Positions 43,401 through 51,265 are shown, counted from the stretch's first letter. The stretch: DNA of 64,000 bases from Sporosarcina sp. ZBG7A (GCF_000813425.1 NZ_JWIB01000003.1:1-64000); one strand, 5' to 3'. Program-made: numbers and translations. The notes: generated by a model from the letters alone, not told the origin.

Positions 43401-45466
43401 AAGTTTTCAACTTCCGTTCCGTCGTTGTTTGCTTTGTCAATCGCATAAGCAAGTACATCTGCGTGTGCCGCCTTGTAAGCATCAACACGTCCTGCTCCTT
43501 GTGCGAAGACGTCATATTTCGTCGTATCGAGCAATGTTGCCGTGTTTGAGAGAGCTACTTTCACGTCAAATGCGTTCCATGTTGGATTCGCTTGCTTCAC
43601 AAGTGCTGCGATTCCAGCAATGTGTGGAGTTGCCATGGACGTACCTGTTTTACGTGAGTATGCTTCGCTGTAATCTGCGTCCGGGTAATCGTTCCCGTAC
43701 ATTGGGATTGTTGACATGATGTTTGTTCCAGGTGCCGCAACGTCCGGCTTAATGTCAAAGTTCGGTGTGGATGGACCACGTGAACTTGAGTCATTGACTT
43801 CATCGCCTGTTGTTTTAACGTTTGAGAATTGATCAAACGAAATTGTACCTGGTGCTGTTGCAAGTGCCGCGCGAAGTGCATCTCCGTCAGTTTGAGACAT
43901 GTCAAATGTCGGGATGAATTCGAATGCATCGCCTAGGAAAACGTCGGATTTGTTTGGTGCATTTGTACCGCCAGCAAAGTTTTGGACGATAATAGCTGCT
44001 GCACCATTTTTCTTAGCCGCTGCGACTTTATCGACAAACGCGATTTCTCCACGAGAAACGAGTGCTACTTTGCCAGTTACGTCAAGATCCGCGTAGTCTT
44101 TTTCAGCGCCGACTCCAGGAATTGCAACGAGGTCGTAGTTACCTGTCAATTCGGATTCTACGTTTTTACCGAACGTCGTTGCCATCAGATCATTCACTTT
44201 GTTGTATGTGAAGTCACCTGCTTTTACATTTACGTTTGCTTTGTAATGTACTTCCGGATTTGTTGTATTTCCTACCGCAATTCCGAGTCGTGATGTTGCA
44301 GGTGTGCCCATTGTGCCTCGGTTAGGACCTGAGTTGCCCGTTGCGATGACAGAAATCGTGCCTGCAAGCATTGCGTTGTTGATGGCGAAGGATGCACCAT
44401 CTGTTTCAGAGTTTGCGCCACCACCGAGTGATAGGTTGATAACGTCGATTTTCTCGATGACTGCTGTGTCGATCGCTTTGATGATACCTGAAGTTGCACC
44501 ACTACCGTAAGCGCCAAGGACGCGGTATGAGTAAAGGTCAACTTTCGGAGCGATTCCTTTGATACCGAATTCGTTGTTACCTTGTGCGGCAATTGTGCCG
44601 GCCACGTGTGTTCCGTGAGTCGTATAGAATGAGCTACCACGTTCGTTCACTTCCGGTTTGTTAGCCGGACGATCGAGTGGAGATGTTTCAGAACCATCGT
44701 CATCTGCGCGTGGACGTGCATAATCGCCACCTACGTGAGGAACGAAGTTTTTACCGCCTTTATAAACGGCTTTCAAATCAGGATGTGAAGCATCAATTCC
44801 AGTATCGAGGACTGCGACTTTGACACCTTGTCCCTCAATTCCTTCTTCCCATAGCTTGTTGATGCCTAGGAATGGAATGCTTGTGTCCATCTTAGCATCT
44901 ACTTTTGGGTCCACTTTTTGTAGACCTTCTTGTGCATAGACTGTCGCATCGGGTTCGACGTATTTCACGCCGCTTACTGTTAGGAGTTTCTTGAGGTCGT
45001 TCGCTTGAACTGTTCCGGAGAGACCATTGAGGACTGTATCGTATGAGTAAGCTTGGTCGAATTTGACGTTTTTGACCGTCATTTCTTTACGAGCTGTGTT
45101 TTGCTGAGTTTTGATTTTTTCTTTTTTGTTAGCGATTTCAGATTGTGTCATCTTCTTTCCGTTTAGCTTCTTGATCCCTTGTTCAAGACCCACCGCTTTT
45201 TCGGATAAATGAATGATGACGGGAACTTTTTGACTACCAGTAAGATCCTGCAGATCCTTATGGAGTCGGGCATCCCCTTCCAGCAAGCTTGTCTGTTGCG
45301 CAATCGCAGTTTTTTGCTGGAGCGCACTGGCATCTTGCGGATTCGGCTTGAACGGCTGTTTCAACAGCGCTGCGTTTGCAGTACCGGAGAACGGCAGAAC
45401 AAGCGAAAGAACCAAGATAATTGTTAAAAATGTACTTAGAAATTTCGTGAATTTCTTATTGGCCAA
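40499..45466 (-). CDS. Vpr-like S8 serine protease with PA domain and five Ig-like (Big2) repeats
   Basis: A 1655-residue secreted protease. The signal peptide is about residues 1-33, the inhibitor I9 propeptide about 80-175. The S8 domain starts near 205: Asp in AVLDTGIDASH, His in THGTHVAGT, and Ser in TGTSMATPHIAG near 630. A PA insert (about 445-555) sits between His and Ser, as in B. subtilis Vpr (about 806 residues). After Fn3-like domains come five Big2 repeats (about 1035-1490) that are unusually alike, then an Ala/Lys-rich end. No SLH domain, so wall retention may rely on the Ig-like repeats. The start is TTG at 45466 with AAGAGGAA upstream. Confidence 0.92.
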   Translation of the reverse strand: MANKKFTKFLSTFLTIILVLSLVLPFSGTANAALLKQPFKPNPQDASALQQKTAIAQQTSLLEGDARLHKDLQDLTGSQKVPVIIHLSEKAVGLEQGIKKLNGKKMTQSEIANKKEKIKTQQNTARKEMTVKNVKFDQAYSYDTVLNGLSGTVQANDLKKLLTVSGVKYVEPDATVYAQEGLQKVDPKVDAKMDTSIPFLGINKLWEEGIEGQGVKVAVLDTGIDASHPDLKAVYKGGKNFVPHVGGDYARPRADDDGSETSPLDRPANKPEVNERGSSFYTTHGTHVAGTIAAQGNNEFGIKGIAPKVDLYSYRVLGAYGSGATSGIIKAIDTAVIEKIDVINLSLGGGANSETDGASFAINNAMLAGTISVIATGNSGPNRGTMGTPATSRLGIAVGNTTNPEVHYKANVNVKAGDFTYNKVNDLMATTFGKNVESELTGNYDLVAIPGVGAEKDYADLDVTGKVALVSRGEIAFVDKVAAAKKNGAAAIIVQNFAGGTNAPNKSDVFLGDAFEFIPTFDMSQTDGDALRAALATAPGTISFDQFSNVKTTGDEVNDSSSRGPSTPNFDIKPDVAAPGTNIMSTIPMYGNDYPDADYSEAYSRKTGTSMATPHIAGIAALVKQANPTWNAFDVKVALSNTATLLDTTKYDVFAQGAGRVDAYKAAHADVLAYAIDKANNDGTEVENLKGTVTFGPQKLDKNLNVTKQIKVKDLKSAGGDYTVSVDVTKGFGDAKVAVDKSEFTLNGEQLLNVTLTASKAETKAGDEILGYIHIEGNGQDLSLPFAADFGGASAVAIQDMEITKTDLSFNGDGVNDDAMMYFTITGDVATNFIELWNIMDPTGGAYADGYIGYLHASTSLGSGSYQLPIAGQYTPWDGTGKAQIPDGLYTIDFTAETVSGNPPVISDYVGPVVVKSTAGTIEGTVADGKATGKIIDKYVDYQKELVKFGMGYDINTKLAATYEVTAGETVVDSGAVKLEQDGSFTFNLPTFDKTKNNVTVKYADAAGNKAEEIIYTAVEEPVDTVSVSIDQSALDLKVGDTAQLLVTETTTKPDGTSTDRDVTAEATFASSNAAVATVSNGKVTAVAAGKADITVTYNDFTQTVPVTVTAEPVKEEVSYAVNKKNLSLGVGQQEQLTITETKVKADGTVVKTDVTPAVNFNVVDNSIATVHKGLVTAHKAGKTQVRVMIPGQDTLFVYLEVKDLPQDVVTYSVDKNTLKLGVGQQEQLTVLKTTVKPDGTVVEQDFTPSTSFNVVNNKIATVSKGLVTAHKAGKTQVRVMIPGEDTIFVYLEVVTPQQNIVTYSVDKTDVKMQVNQQKQLKVTEKTVTPDGKITEKDVTGASNYSVVNNKIATVKKGLISALTPGKTQVKVVLPNGESLLVYLTVKGEPAPIITYSLDKDSVSLKSGDTDSVQLVETTTKADGTATTKDVTTDATYQSNNADVAKVFQGKITAIGAGDAEISVTLGDFTTTVKVHVEAAAPKAVVVTEDMINTFIKDKKAKQIIIDVPSAEGTMDVEFSKAVLKQIEKSEKDLVLKAGNAVYTFEDDAVEELMERTGGDAVITVGTSSSSDVKNAVSDVYTIDFAKGTAAQKSSVNKFEEEIAVAIQLDEATAKKLKKAEALNLSTNKSSKVKVKKNEAQFEIEAAGSYVIVQK
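41300..42130 (-). repeat. Near-identical internal DNA repeats encoding Big2 domains
   Basis: Three consecutive Big2 units of about 275-280 bp share long near-identical DNA, for example AAAGCAGGTAAAACACAAGT and GTCCGCGTCATGATTCC in two of them. This points to recent duplication and leaves the gene able to gain or lose repeats by recombination. Confidence 0.75.
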
Positions 45467-45492
45467 TTCCTCTTCCCCCTTAAAATTTTTGT

Positions 45493-45519
45493 TGTCAGAC
45501 TTAACTAAATTAAGTGACA
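45493..45519. promoter_or_regulatory. Imperfect palindrome upstream of the Vpr-like gene
   Basis: TGTCA(G)ACTTAA - 5 bp - TTAAGTGACA, a 27-bp imperfect palindrome centred about 40 bp before the start codon. It is a candidate operator; the regulator is unknown. Confidence 0.4.
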
Positions 45520-45729
45520 GAATGACAATATCATAGTTTGGAAGATTTTAGAATGGCTTGATGACAAGGTTTTAATGTTTTAACACTATTTTCTGAAAAA
45601 TCGTTCGATAGGCATCTATTTGGGTCATGTGGAGTAGTCCGTTGGAAGGGTTGAGTACTTCGGATTCCGTGATGAATGGAGTGGGTTCTGGATGTGGGAA
45701 GTTTGACGGAGGTTGATTGGTGTTGGATT

Positions 45730-46129
45730 GAGCGGGTTGGTTGATGAATTGATTGGGTTGCTCGTGGAAACGAGCGGGTTGCCCGTGGTATTGATCGGGT
45801 TGTCCGTCGAATTGATCGGGTTGCTCGCGGAATCGATCGGGTTGTCCGTCGAATTGATCGGGTTGCCCGCTGAATCGAGCGGGTTGATCCCCGAAACGAT
45901 CGGGTTGCCCGCTGAAACGAGCGGGTTGATCCCCGAAACGATCGGGTTGCCCGCTGAATCGAGCGGGTTGCTCGCGGAATTGATCGGGTCGCATGCTGAA
46001 ACGAGCGAGTTGCTCGCCGAAACGGGCGGGTTGCTCGTCGAATTGATCGGGTCGCATGCTGTGATCGAGCGGGTTGCCCGTCGAATTGATCGGGTTGCTC
46101 GCGGAATTGATCGGGTAGCACACCCAATC
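45730..46129. repeat. GAKC tandem array (21 bp units), array 7, longest
   Basis: Nineteen consecutive units of 21 bp (one of 22), consensus near GATCGGGTTGCCCGCTGAATC with GAGCGGG alternating. It fills most of the gap between the Vpr-like gene's promoter side and exonuclease gene 2. Long open frames on both strands here are an artefact of the 7-codon period. Confidence 0.92.
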
Positions 46130-46193
46130 GAGTGGCTATCCCACCAAACCACCCAGAATCCCTCTCCAAAAAGAATCATCCCCACAAAAAAGA

Positions 46194-46215
46194 CACTTCG
46201 CAAAATTACGAAGTG
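46194..46215 (-). terminator. Terminator of exonuclease gene 2
   Basis: CACTTCG/CGAAGTG stem with 8-nt loop, then TCTTTTTTG on the minus strand, 25 bp after the stop. Confidence 0.75.
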
Positions 46216-46239
46216 CCATAACTTTTATCCGCCACTCGC

Positions 46240-46860
46240 TTACTCGCTTACCTCACAGCAATACTCATAAATACTTGCAGTAGCACGACAATCAGTTAAG
46301 CAACTCATTGAGTGTTCCTTCGCGCCTAGTAAAAACGCTAATTTTCTCATCTTTTCTACATCATTCAACTGGCTAGCCACTTTTCGTGCTAATTTACTTG
46401 TATCCACGACAGTATATTTTGGTAAAACAACTGACGAAAAGTCCTGAAGTGACTCTAAAAAACCCATTTCAAACGAACTGTCATGAATGACAATAGGGAA
46501 CTCTCCGATATATGAAACAAGGTGCTGAATCACATCTTCCATAAGAGGTGCATTCTGAATTTCATCATTTGATAGCCCTGTTCGTTGTGTCACTTCTATT
46601 GGAATATGTCGTTGTGGATTCACTAGCGTTTCAAATCGATCCTGTTCGACATGATTTATATATCGAATCGCAAGCACATTAATTATTTTGTCAGCACCTG
46701 CCCGCATACCTGTCGTTTCAAAATCCAATACTATATAATCCTCATGGCAATCTTCGGTGGTAATATAATTACTACTTTTCGATTGCTTTCTTACACGATT
46801 GTTTTTTTGCATCGGTTGCTGATTTAACAGTGTCTGAACTATCTTTCTCTGAGATTCCAT
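46240..46860 (-). CDS. DnaQ-like 3'-5' exonuclease (DEDDh), paralogue 2
   Basis: A protein of 206 residues from the ATG at 46860 (a GTG three codons upstream is also possible; AAGGGA lies between). It parallels the 36316-36915 gene throughout: VLDFETTGMRAGADKI, IHDSSFEMGFL and HSMSCLTDCRAT. The DEDDh residues are present, though ExoII has Glu-Met-Gly context (SFEMG) where paralogue 1 has SFDMG, replacing the usual Asp by Glu, and the ExoIII region is altered. It may have lower or changed activity. Both paralogues have GAKC arrays just beyond their 3' ends. Confidence 0.85.
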   Translation of the reverse strand: MESQRKIVQTLLNQQPMQKNNRVRKQSKSSNYITTEDCHEDYIVLDFETTGMRAGADKIINVLAIRYINHVEQDRFETLVNPQRHIPIEVTQRTGLSNDEIQNAPLMEDVIQHLVSYIGEFPIVIHDSSFEMGFLESLQDFSSVVLPKYTVVDTSKLARKVASQLNDVEKMRKLAFLLGAKEHSMSCLTDCRATASIYEYCCEVSE

Positions 46861-47024
46861 TAGTTGCACGTCCCTTGTTATAAATAATAAATATCCTATT
46901 CCCTAATTTCTAAATAACATGCATGAATTCAAGATATTATCAAAAAACTTATTTTAATTACTCGTTTTGCACAAACTATCTAGCTGTTAGCATCACCAAC
47001 ATCAAATTTTTTAAGCAGAAAAAA

Positions 47025-47063
47025 ACTGTCCGCTCGTCAGTCTTCACTGAAAATCCGGACAGT
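47025..47063 (-). terminator. Terminator of the adaptor/Yip1 operon
   Basis: An 8-bp ACTGTCCG/CGGACAGT stem with an inner CAGT/ACTG stem and a run of seven T on the minus strand. Confidence 0.85.
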
Positions 47064-47089
47064 CTCCCCTTTTATTTCGCTATATCTAC

Positions 47090-48373
47090 TTAAGGTTGTT
47101 TTAACAATAATACTTTAAAGTAATTTTTCCAACCGAATGCTCTCCATTCCGCTTTTGTTGGCATGTCCAAAGGCATCGGGAGGAAAACACGCGGTGCACT
47201 TTCCTGATCACGGATGGATGTATCGTAAACAACTACATTCCCCGCTGCGAGACCCTCTGTGACAACCGAGCGATTGAGATACTCAAACGGCGTTGTAACA
47301 TCTGTTGCTGCTGCATAACCATTTTCGTCAAGTCGCCATACGAAAGCTCGATCTTTGCCAGCATCCGTCAGCCACTTCGTGCGGACTGCTGCGGCGTTTT
47401 GAGCAACATTTGTTGTAATGACGGTATTCACATGAGTACCAAAAGGAGCTGGAACTTCCTCGTCATTCGCTTTCAAACGAACTTTGTAATATGCTAATGG
47501 ATTGGTTACTTTCTTATCCGCAAGCACTTTGTAAGCATCTAAGAATTCGTTCGGGGTTGCAGGGACCTGATCAATCGATTCGATCGTACCGTCTAAAGTT
47601 CCTTCTGCGCCCTTCGCGTCCAGTACAACTGGATTTCCGTTCGCAAGCTTACTCCACTCTTCGTCTTCTGCATACGTTTCAACCACTTGCTCATTGCTAT
47701 AAATGACGATTTTCGGCTGATCGCTCTCACTAGTTATACGAGCAACGACGCCATCTGTTGGACTAACTAGTGCAGGACTTGATGAGTTTTGTTCCAACTG
47801 GGATTCGACTACTTTCAGACGACGTTCCGTATCTGCTAAATCACGCTCTGCCTCCGCGATTGCTTGTGCATATGAACCGGTCTGATTCACATCGACTTTT
47901 ACATCTACATTCAGCTCTACTTTCGTATCGTCATCTGTCTTTGTGCGATCAGATTTCGATGAATTGGAGCTATTTGTTTTATCTCCTGTTTCAAGATCGG
48001 AAATTGTCGAACGGATTGTGCTTTGCTGAGTCTCCAGTGCTTCTTTTTCAGACTCCCAAACTGCACGTTGACCGTCAGCTTGCTCTGTCTGTAAAGTAGC
48101 GAGTTCTTCACCTGCTGTGACCGCATCGCCCTCACGCACGAGCCAACTATCGATTGCATTGCTGTCGTTCGTATAGACAGTAAAGGTTTCTGCTGGAGCA
48201 ACCAAACCATCTTTAGGCATTACTTCTTTGTATTCTTTGACTGCCAACCGTTCGTAATTGCTCACATATACTGATTTTGGTATAACGCTTTTCTCGGAAT
48301 ACATTAAGTAGAGATTGAGTGAGACAAAGACGCTAACAACAATCGCGATTGCTACATTTGTAGTTTTATTCAT
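47090..48373 (-). CDS. HlyD/RND-type membrane fusion (adaptor) protein
   Basis: A 427-residue protein anchored by one N-terminal helix (about 5-25). It has split lipoyl/barrel-sandwich halves (GDAVTAGEELATLQ near 85 and SPTDGVVARI near 205) around a coiled-coil region (about 100-200) that holds a Ser/Lys/Asp-rich insertion. A beta-barrel domain follows (about 225-330). It resembles YknX-type adaptors that work with MacB-like ABC exporters; no such exporter is in the window. Its start overlaps the stop of the Yip1-like gene by 1 bp, as in the yknW-yknX arrangement. Envelope-stress or peptide export is a guess. Confidence 0.83.
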   Translation of the reverse strand: MNKTTNVAIAIVVSVFVSLNLYLMYSEKSVIPKSVYVSNYERLAVKEYKEVMPKDGLVAPAETFTVYTNDSNAIDSWLVREGDAVTAGEELATLQTEQADGQRAVWESEKEALETQQSTIRSTISDLETGDKTNSSNSSKSDRTKTDDDTKVELNVDVKVDVNQTGSYAQAIAEAERDLADTERRLKVVESQLEQNSSSPALVSPTDGVVARITSESDQPKIVIYSNEQVVETYAEDEEWSKLANGNPVVLDAKGAEGTLDGTIESIDQVPATPNEFLDAYKVLADKKVTNPLAYYKVRLKANDEEVPAPFGTHVNTVITTNVAQNAAAVRTKWLTDAGKDRAFVWRLDENGYAAATDVTTPFEYLNRSVVTEGLAAGNVVVYDTSIRDQESAPRVFLPMPLDMPTKAEWRAFGWKNYFKVLLLKQP

Positions 48374-49062
48374 TACGAAGCGCCTCCTTGCATGACATAA
48401 TTGAAGAGGCGTTCAAATGGAATGTACCCGATCGCCGCTGTTAGTAAAGCGAACAAAATTTGCAGGCCAATCAAGACCGCGAGTAAACTTTTCCAATTCA
48501 TTGTTTTTGTATATGAACGGATGAAACTAAATTGCAAGCTCACGATGAGCGCAGAGATGATTGTTAATTGATTGAGGAACATAACTAAAAACCATGTGTC
48601 CGAAAATGTTGCTGATAACGGACCGAATGATAGAAATGAAACGTTTGTCGTTTCTCCTTTTACAACAAATACAAGGAATACTAGAGCTTTTTCAATGAGG
48701 AGGATACCAGTTACCAGTAATTGCAAAGGTACAACACGGCGTACAGGGATCGATGTCAAAAGGCCAAGGATATAGGATACAAAAAACAAGTGAAAAGCTA
48801 TGTAGACAACAGCCCATAATATAGAACCGACCACTGAGACAATCCGTGCAATCGTATAATCGCCATCTGTCGCAACAGTGAGCATTGGACTAAGTGATTC
48901 TGTTGTCATTCCCCATATGTCACGTAATGCATAGAGTACGATGCCCGAAAGAAAAAGGAAGACAATTCGTCGGTTAAATCCGCGCATTGCCGAATTTTGG
49001 TGATTTATCGCGAGCTGTGATGGATTCGTTACATAGCGCCAGAACGAAAAGTTGAAAAACAT
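48373..49062 (-). CDS. Yip1-family (YknW-like) membrane protein
   Basis: A 229-residue protein with five to six transmembrane helices and an N-terminal cytoplasmic stretch (RYVTNPSQLAINHQNSAMRG) of the Yip1/YknW type. In B. subtilis YknW helps assemble the YknXYZ exporter; here the following gene codes for an adaptor of the YknX type, which fits a partnership. AAAGGAA precedes the ATG. The YknY/YknZ-like ATPase and permease are not in this window. Confidence 0.75.
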   Translation of the reverse strand: MFFNFSFWRYVTNPSQLAINHQNSAMRGFNRRIVFLFLSGIVLYALRDIWGMTTESLSPMLTVATDGDYTIARIVSVVGSILWAVVYIAFHLFFVSYILGLLTSIPVRRVVPLQLLVTGILLIEKALVFLVFVVKGETTNVSFLSFGPLSATFSDTWFLVMFLNQLTIISALIVSLQFSFIRSYTKTMNWKSLLAVLIGLQILFALLTAAIGYIPFERLFNYVMQGGAS

Positions 49063-49343
49063 GGGATAATTCCTTTCTTGTCAAATATGGCAAACGGATT
49101 TCTATAATAACTTCCTATCCTCTACTTTAGCAAAATCTACAAGATTTGCAAAGAATACATGTGAAATTTATACAATCTTAGACAAATTAATAGACTACAA
49201 ATTAAAAAGTAGTTTCTAAGTGACCTAAATGTGGGTAAAGAATAACTAAATAACAAGTTGACTAACCTACATAACATCGCTGACAAATCTTCTCGGAAAT
49301 TTCTTGTTATTTCCCGGGAAATCGACAAAAGGAGCGGAGTACG

Positions 49344-49454
49344 ATGGAAAATCATACACAAACTAAAAAGATGGCGTACATGTCTTGGCAAGATATTGCA
49401 TTTGGACTTTTAGGTTCAGCACTATTTGTCGTGCTACTAATCATTTTCACATGA
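49344..49454 (+). CDS. Small single-helix membrane protein (36 residues)
   Basis: A 36-residue open frame with a good AAAAGGAG site nine bases before the ATG and a bidirectional terminator 40 bp after the stop. A polar, basic N-terminus (MENHTQTKKMAYMSWQ) is followed by one hydrophobic helix (about residues 18-35). The layout recalls small subunits or regulators of membrane complexes such as cytochrome oxidase subunit IIa or short stress-response peptides, but I cannot assign it. It is the only plus-strand gene between 21.8 and 50.6 kb that I can support. Confidence 0.7.
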   Translation: MENHTQTKKMAYMSWQDIAFGLLGSALFVVLLIIFT

Positions 49455-49490
49455 ATGCAGTGTGCTTGATGCTTTCGAAACAACTTTAAA

Positions 49491-49524
49491 AAACACCTAT
49501 CATGTTAACATTTGATAGGTGTTT
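49491..49524. terminator. Bidirectional terminator between convergent genes
   Basis: A perfect 12-bp stem AAACACCTATCA and complement, 10-nt loop, T-runs on both strands. It serves the small plus-strand gene and the minus-strand IDEAL gene. Confidence 0.92.
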
Positions 49525-49535
49525 TTTACGTGGCA

Positions 49536-50000
49536 TTATTCAGTTTGTACATTCGGTGTGCGCAATCCTTCCGTCAGTTCAGTGAACAGTAGTTTATTAT
49601 TGTTTTCCAGGGCGTAGTCAATCATTCTCAATCGATTTTCCAGTTCCAATTCCCCAATCAGTTGCTCGATCTCACGTGCTTGCGGTTCGGATAACTCCGG
49701 GGCTAAGTGGAAGATGCCTTCTAGTACACTAGATAAATGATGGTGCAAGTCTGAAATCAGCAGCAATTGATACAGCGGTAATCGGATGAACCGGCTGCCT
49801 CGCTGAAATACGAATACTTCACCTAAGTTTTCGACTTGTAAGCTTTTCATGTTGATGACGATTTCTTTTCCTTCAATCGGTACAAATTGAAAGACCTCTT
49901 GACCTTTCAGAATCGAAAAGTATTGATACGCAAACACTAATCGCAGACGGAAATCTTCTTTACTCGTATAAAATGGAGTCATTCGTTTAACTGATAGCAT
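49536..50000 (-). CDS. IDEAL-domain protein
   Basis: A 154-residue protein. The C-terminal IDEAL motif is visible as RMIDYALENNNKLLFTEL (about residues 124-141), a short helix pair found in Bacillales proteins such as YpiB and ComK/Rok-associated factors. The N-terminal 115 residues have a beta-rich start and a helical middle with HHH (LHHHLSSVLEG). The biochemical role of the family is poorly known. GGAGGGGA precedes the ATG. Confidence 0.78.
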   Translation of the reverse strand: MLSVKRMTPFYTSKEDFRLRLVFAYQYFSILKGQEVFQFVPIEGKEIVINMKSLQVENLGEVFVFQRGSRFIRLPLYQLLLISDLHHHLSSVLEGIFHLAPELSEPQAREIEQLIGELELENRLRMIDYALENNNKLLFTELTEGLRTPNVQTE

Positions 50001-50129
50001 CTGGATCCCCTCCGAATTTGAATATTCCGATTATTTATAGTTTATCACATCCAAGCTCTTTTTGTGAATGACAAATGCCTGCTGTATAGAACTATATGTA
50101 ACTGGAGCAGAAGCTATTTCACTAACTCA

Positions 50130-50513
50130 TCACTCTATCGTTCGATTTGGTGGAAACATACAAAAAGACATGCTATGAGACGTGAACTCCTCAATTCCCA
50201 ATTCTCGTAACGCATCTAACACAGCCTCCGCCATTTTCTTATTCGAGCGATCCACCTGGTTAAATGTAATGAGATTTTTTGCATAGTCCATTGTAATTGA
50301 ATCAAAAAAAGATTCTCCTACAGTCGCTGAAATGACATACAATGTCTGACGTTCTCTCACATCTATGATTCCATCCGAACTTGCAGGTTGCAGTTTCGTC
50401 TTGAGTGAGCTAACTCGGTCGGTTACCATCTTTTTCAAACCTGGTATGTAGACTACGATTTGATGAGTTATAATTTTCGACTCCTCCCCTCTTTCCAGGA
50501 TGATACTTTCCAT
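50130..50513 (-). CDS. Conserved hypothetical protein, 127 residues
   Basis: I do not recognise this protein. The frame opens with a GTG at 50519, but that overlaps the AAGGTGA ribosome-binding site, so the ATG at 50513 is chosen. It is soluble, with alternating strands and helices, no signal peptide and no metal motif. It is divergent from the XRE regulator gene at 50675, with 160 bp between, and the two may share control. Confidence 0.65.
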   Translation of the reverse strand: MESIILERGEESKIITHQIVVYIPGLKKMVTDRVSSLKTKLQPASSDGIIDVRERQTLYVISATVGESFFDSITMDYAKNLITFNQVDRSNKKMAEAVLDALRELGIEEFTSHSMSFCMFPPNRTIE

Positions 50514-50574
50514 ATTCACCTTAAATTATGTAAAACTACTTATATTTTTACAGAAACTGTTTGGTTTTTATCCA

Positions 50575-50618
50575 AATCCAACGAAATGTTGAAAAAATTA
50601 TTCACGTTTTGTTGGATT
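50575..50618. promoter_or_regulatory. Candidate operator between divergent genes
   Basis: Two overlapping dyads: CAAC-GAAAT-GTTG (50579-50591) and AATCCAAC...GTTGGATT (50575-50582 with 50611-50618). They are placed where the XRE regulator encoded at 50675 could bind to control itself and the divergent gene. Confidence 0.35.
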
Positions 50619-50674
50619 CTCCATTATCCATACTCTTCTACTTTACGGTAAAACAAAAAGTGGAGGGAATGGTC

Positions 50675-51169
50675 ATGGAACGCAAGGATAGAAACTTTGG
50701 GAAGCAATTTAAAGAGTACCGAGAAGAATATTTGGAAATTAAACAATTGGAGGCCGCTGAGCGTCTATCCATCTCATCTTCCGCACTATCCAACTACGAA
50801 CGGACTGATCGGGATTTAACTCCCGATATGCTCGCTGAAATGAAACGTACCTTTGACATACCAGATGATTACTTCATAGCGATGCTGATGGGAGAGCCTT
50901 TGAGGGATGTCCGGTCAACTAATACTAAATCAGCTGGGAAAACGAGTGAGATAAGAGAGCACTATCGCGATCAATTTATCGAACATCATCGTGCGTTGTT
51001 AGAAGAGAGTAATGAACTACGTGAAATGATCGCAATTGCATCATCACTCACTGCAAAACAGCGTCGCATCTATTTTAATTCGATGAAATCCAATATCGCA
51101 GTGTTTAAAAGTTTAGTCGCAAAAAGTGAGCAATCTGCTACTCCCCTTCACCCTTCTGCAAAGGAATGA
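50675..51169 (+). CDS. XRE-family transcriptional regulator
   Basis: A protein of 164 residues. The frame is open from 50561, but GGAGGG at 50662-50667 fixes the ATG at 50675. The helix-turn-helix (about residues 10-65) reads QLEAAERLSISSSALSNYER, the XRE/Cro type, with a C-terminal helical part (about 90-140) rich in charged residues. The target is unknown; it may regulate its own promoter through the dyads at 50575-50618. A terminator follows at once, so it is monocistronic. Confidence 0.83.
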   Translation: MERKDRNFGKQFKEYREEYLEIKQLEAAERLSISSSALSNYERTDRDLTPDMLAEMKRTFDIPDDYFIAMLMGEPLRDVRSTNTKSAGKTSEIREHYRDQFIEHHRALLEESNELREMIAIASSLTAKQRRIYFNSMKSNIAVFKSLVAKSEQSATPLHPSAKE

Positions 51170-51177
51170 TGAAGGGT
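51150..51177 (+). terminator. Terminator of the XRE regulator gene
   Basis: ACCCTTC/GAAGGGT stem overlapping the last codons, followed by TTTTTTC. Confidence 0.83.
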
Positions 51178-51201
51178 TTTTTCTTTTCCTGCATGTGATG
51201 A

Positions 51202-51231
51202 TTTACGCAGGTCCCTGAACTGATGTATAAT
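51202..51231 (+). promoter_or_regulatory. Sigma-A-like promoter of the ywqB-ywqA operon
   Basis: TTTACG at 51202-51207 and TATAAT at 51226-51231, spacer 18 bp. Transcription would start near 51238, which argues against the ATG at 51239 and for the TTG at 51266. Confidence 0.65.
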
Positions 51232-51265
51232 AGAAAGAATGCTTTGTCTAGGGAGTGGTTTTATT

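Noticed and set aside
45572-46270. Long open frames of about 185-212 codons on both strands in array 7
   Set aside because: They arise because the array period is 21 bp (7 codons), which keeps frames open. The encoded heptad repeats differ by frame, no ribosome-binding site fits, and the other arrays give similar frames.
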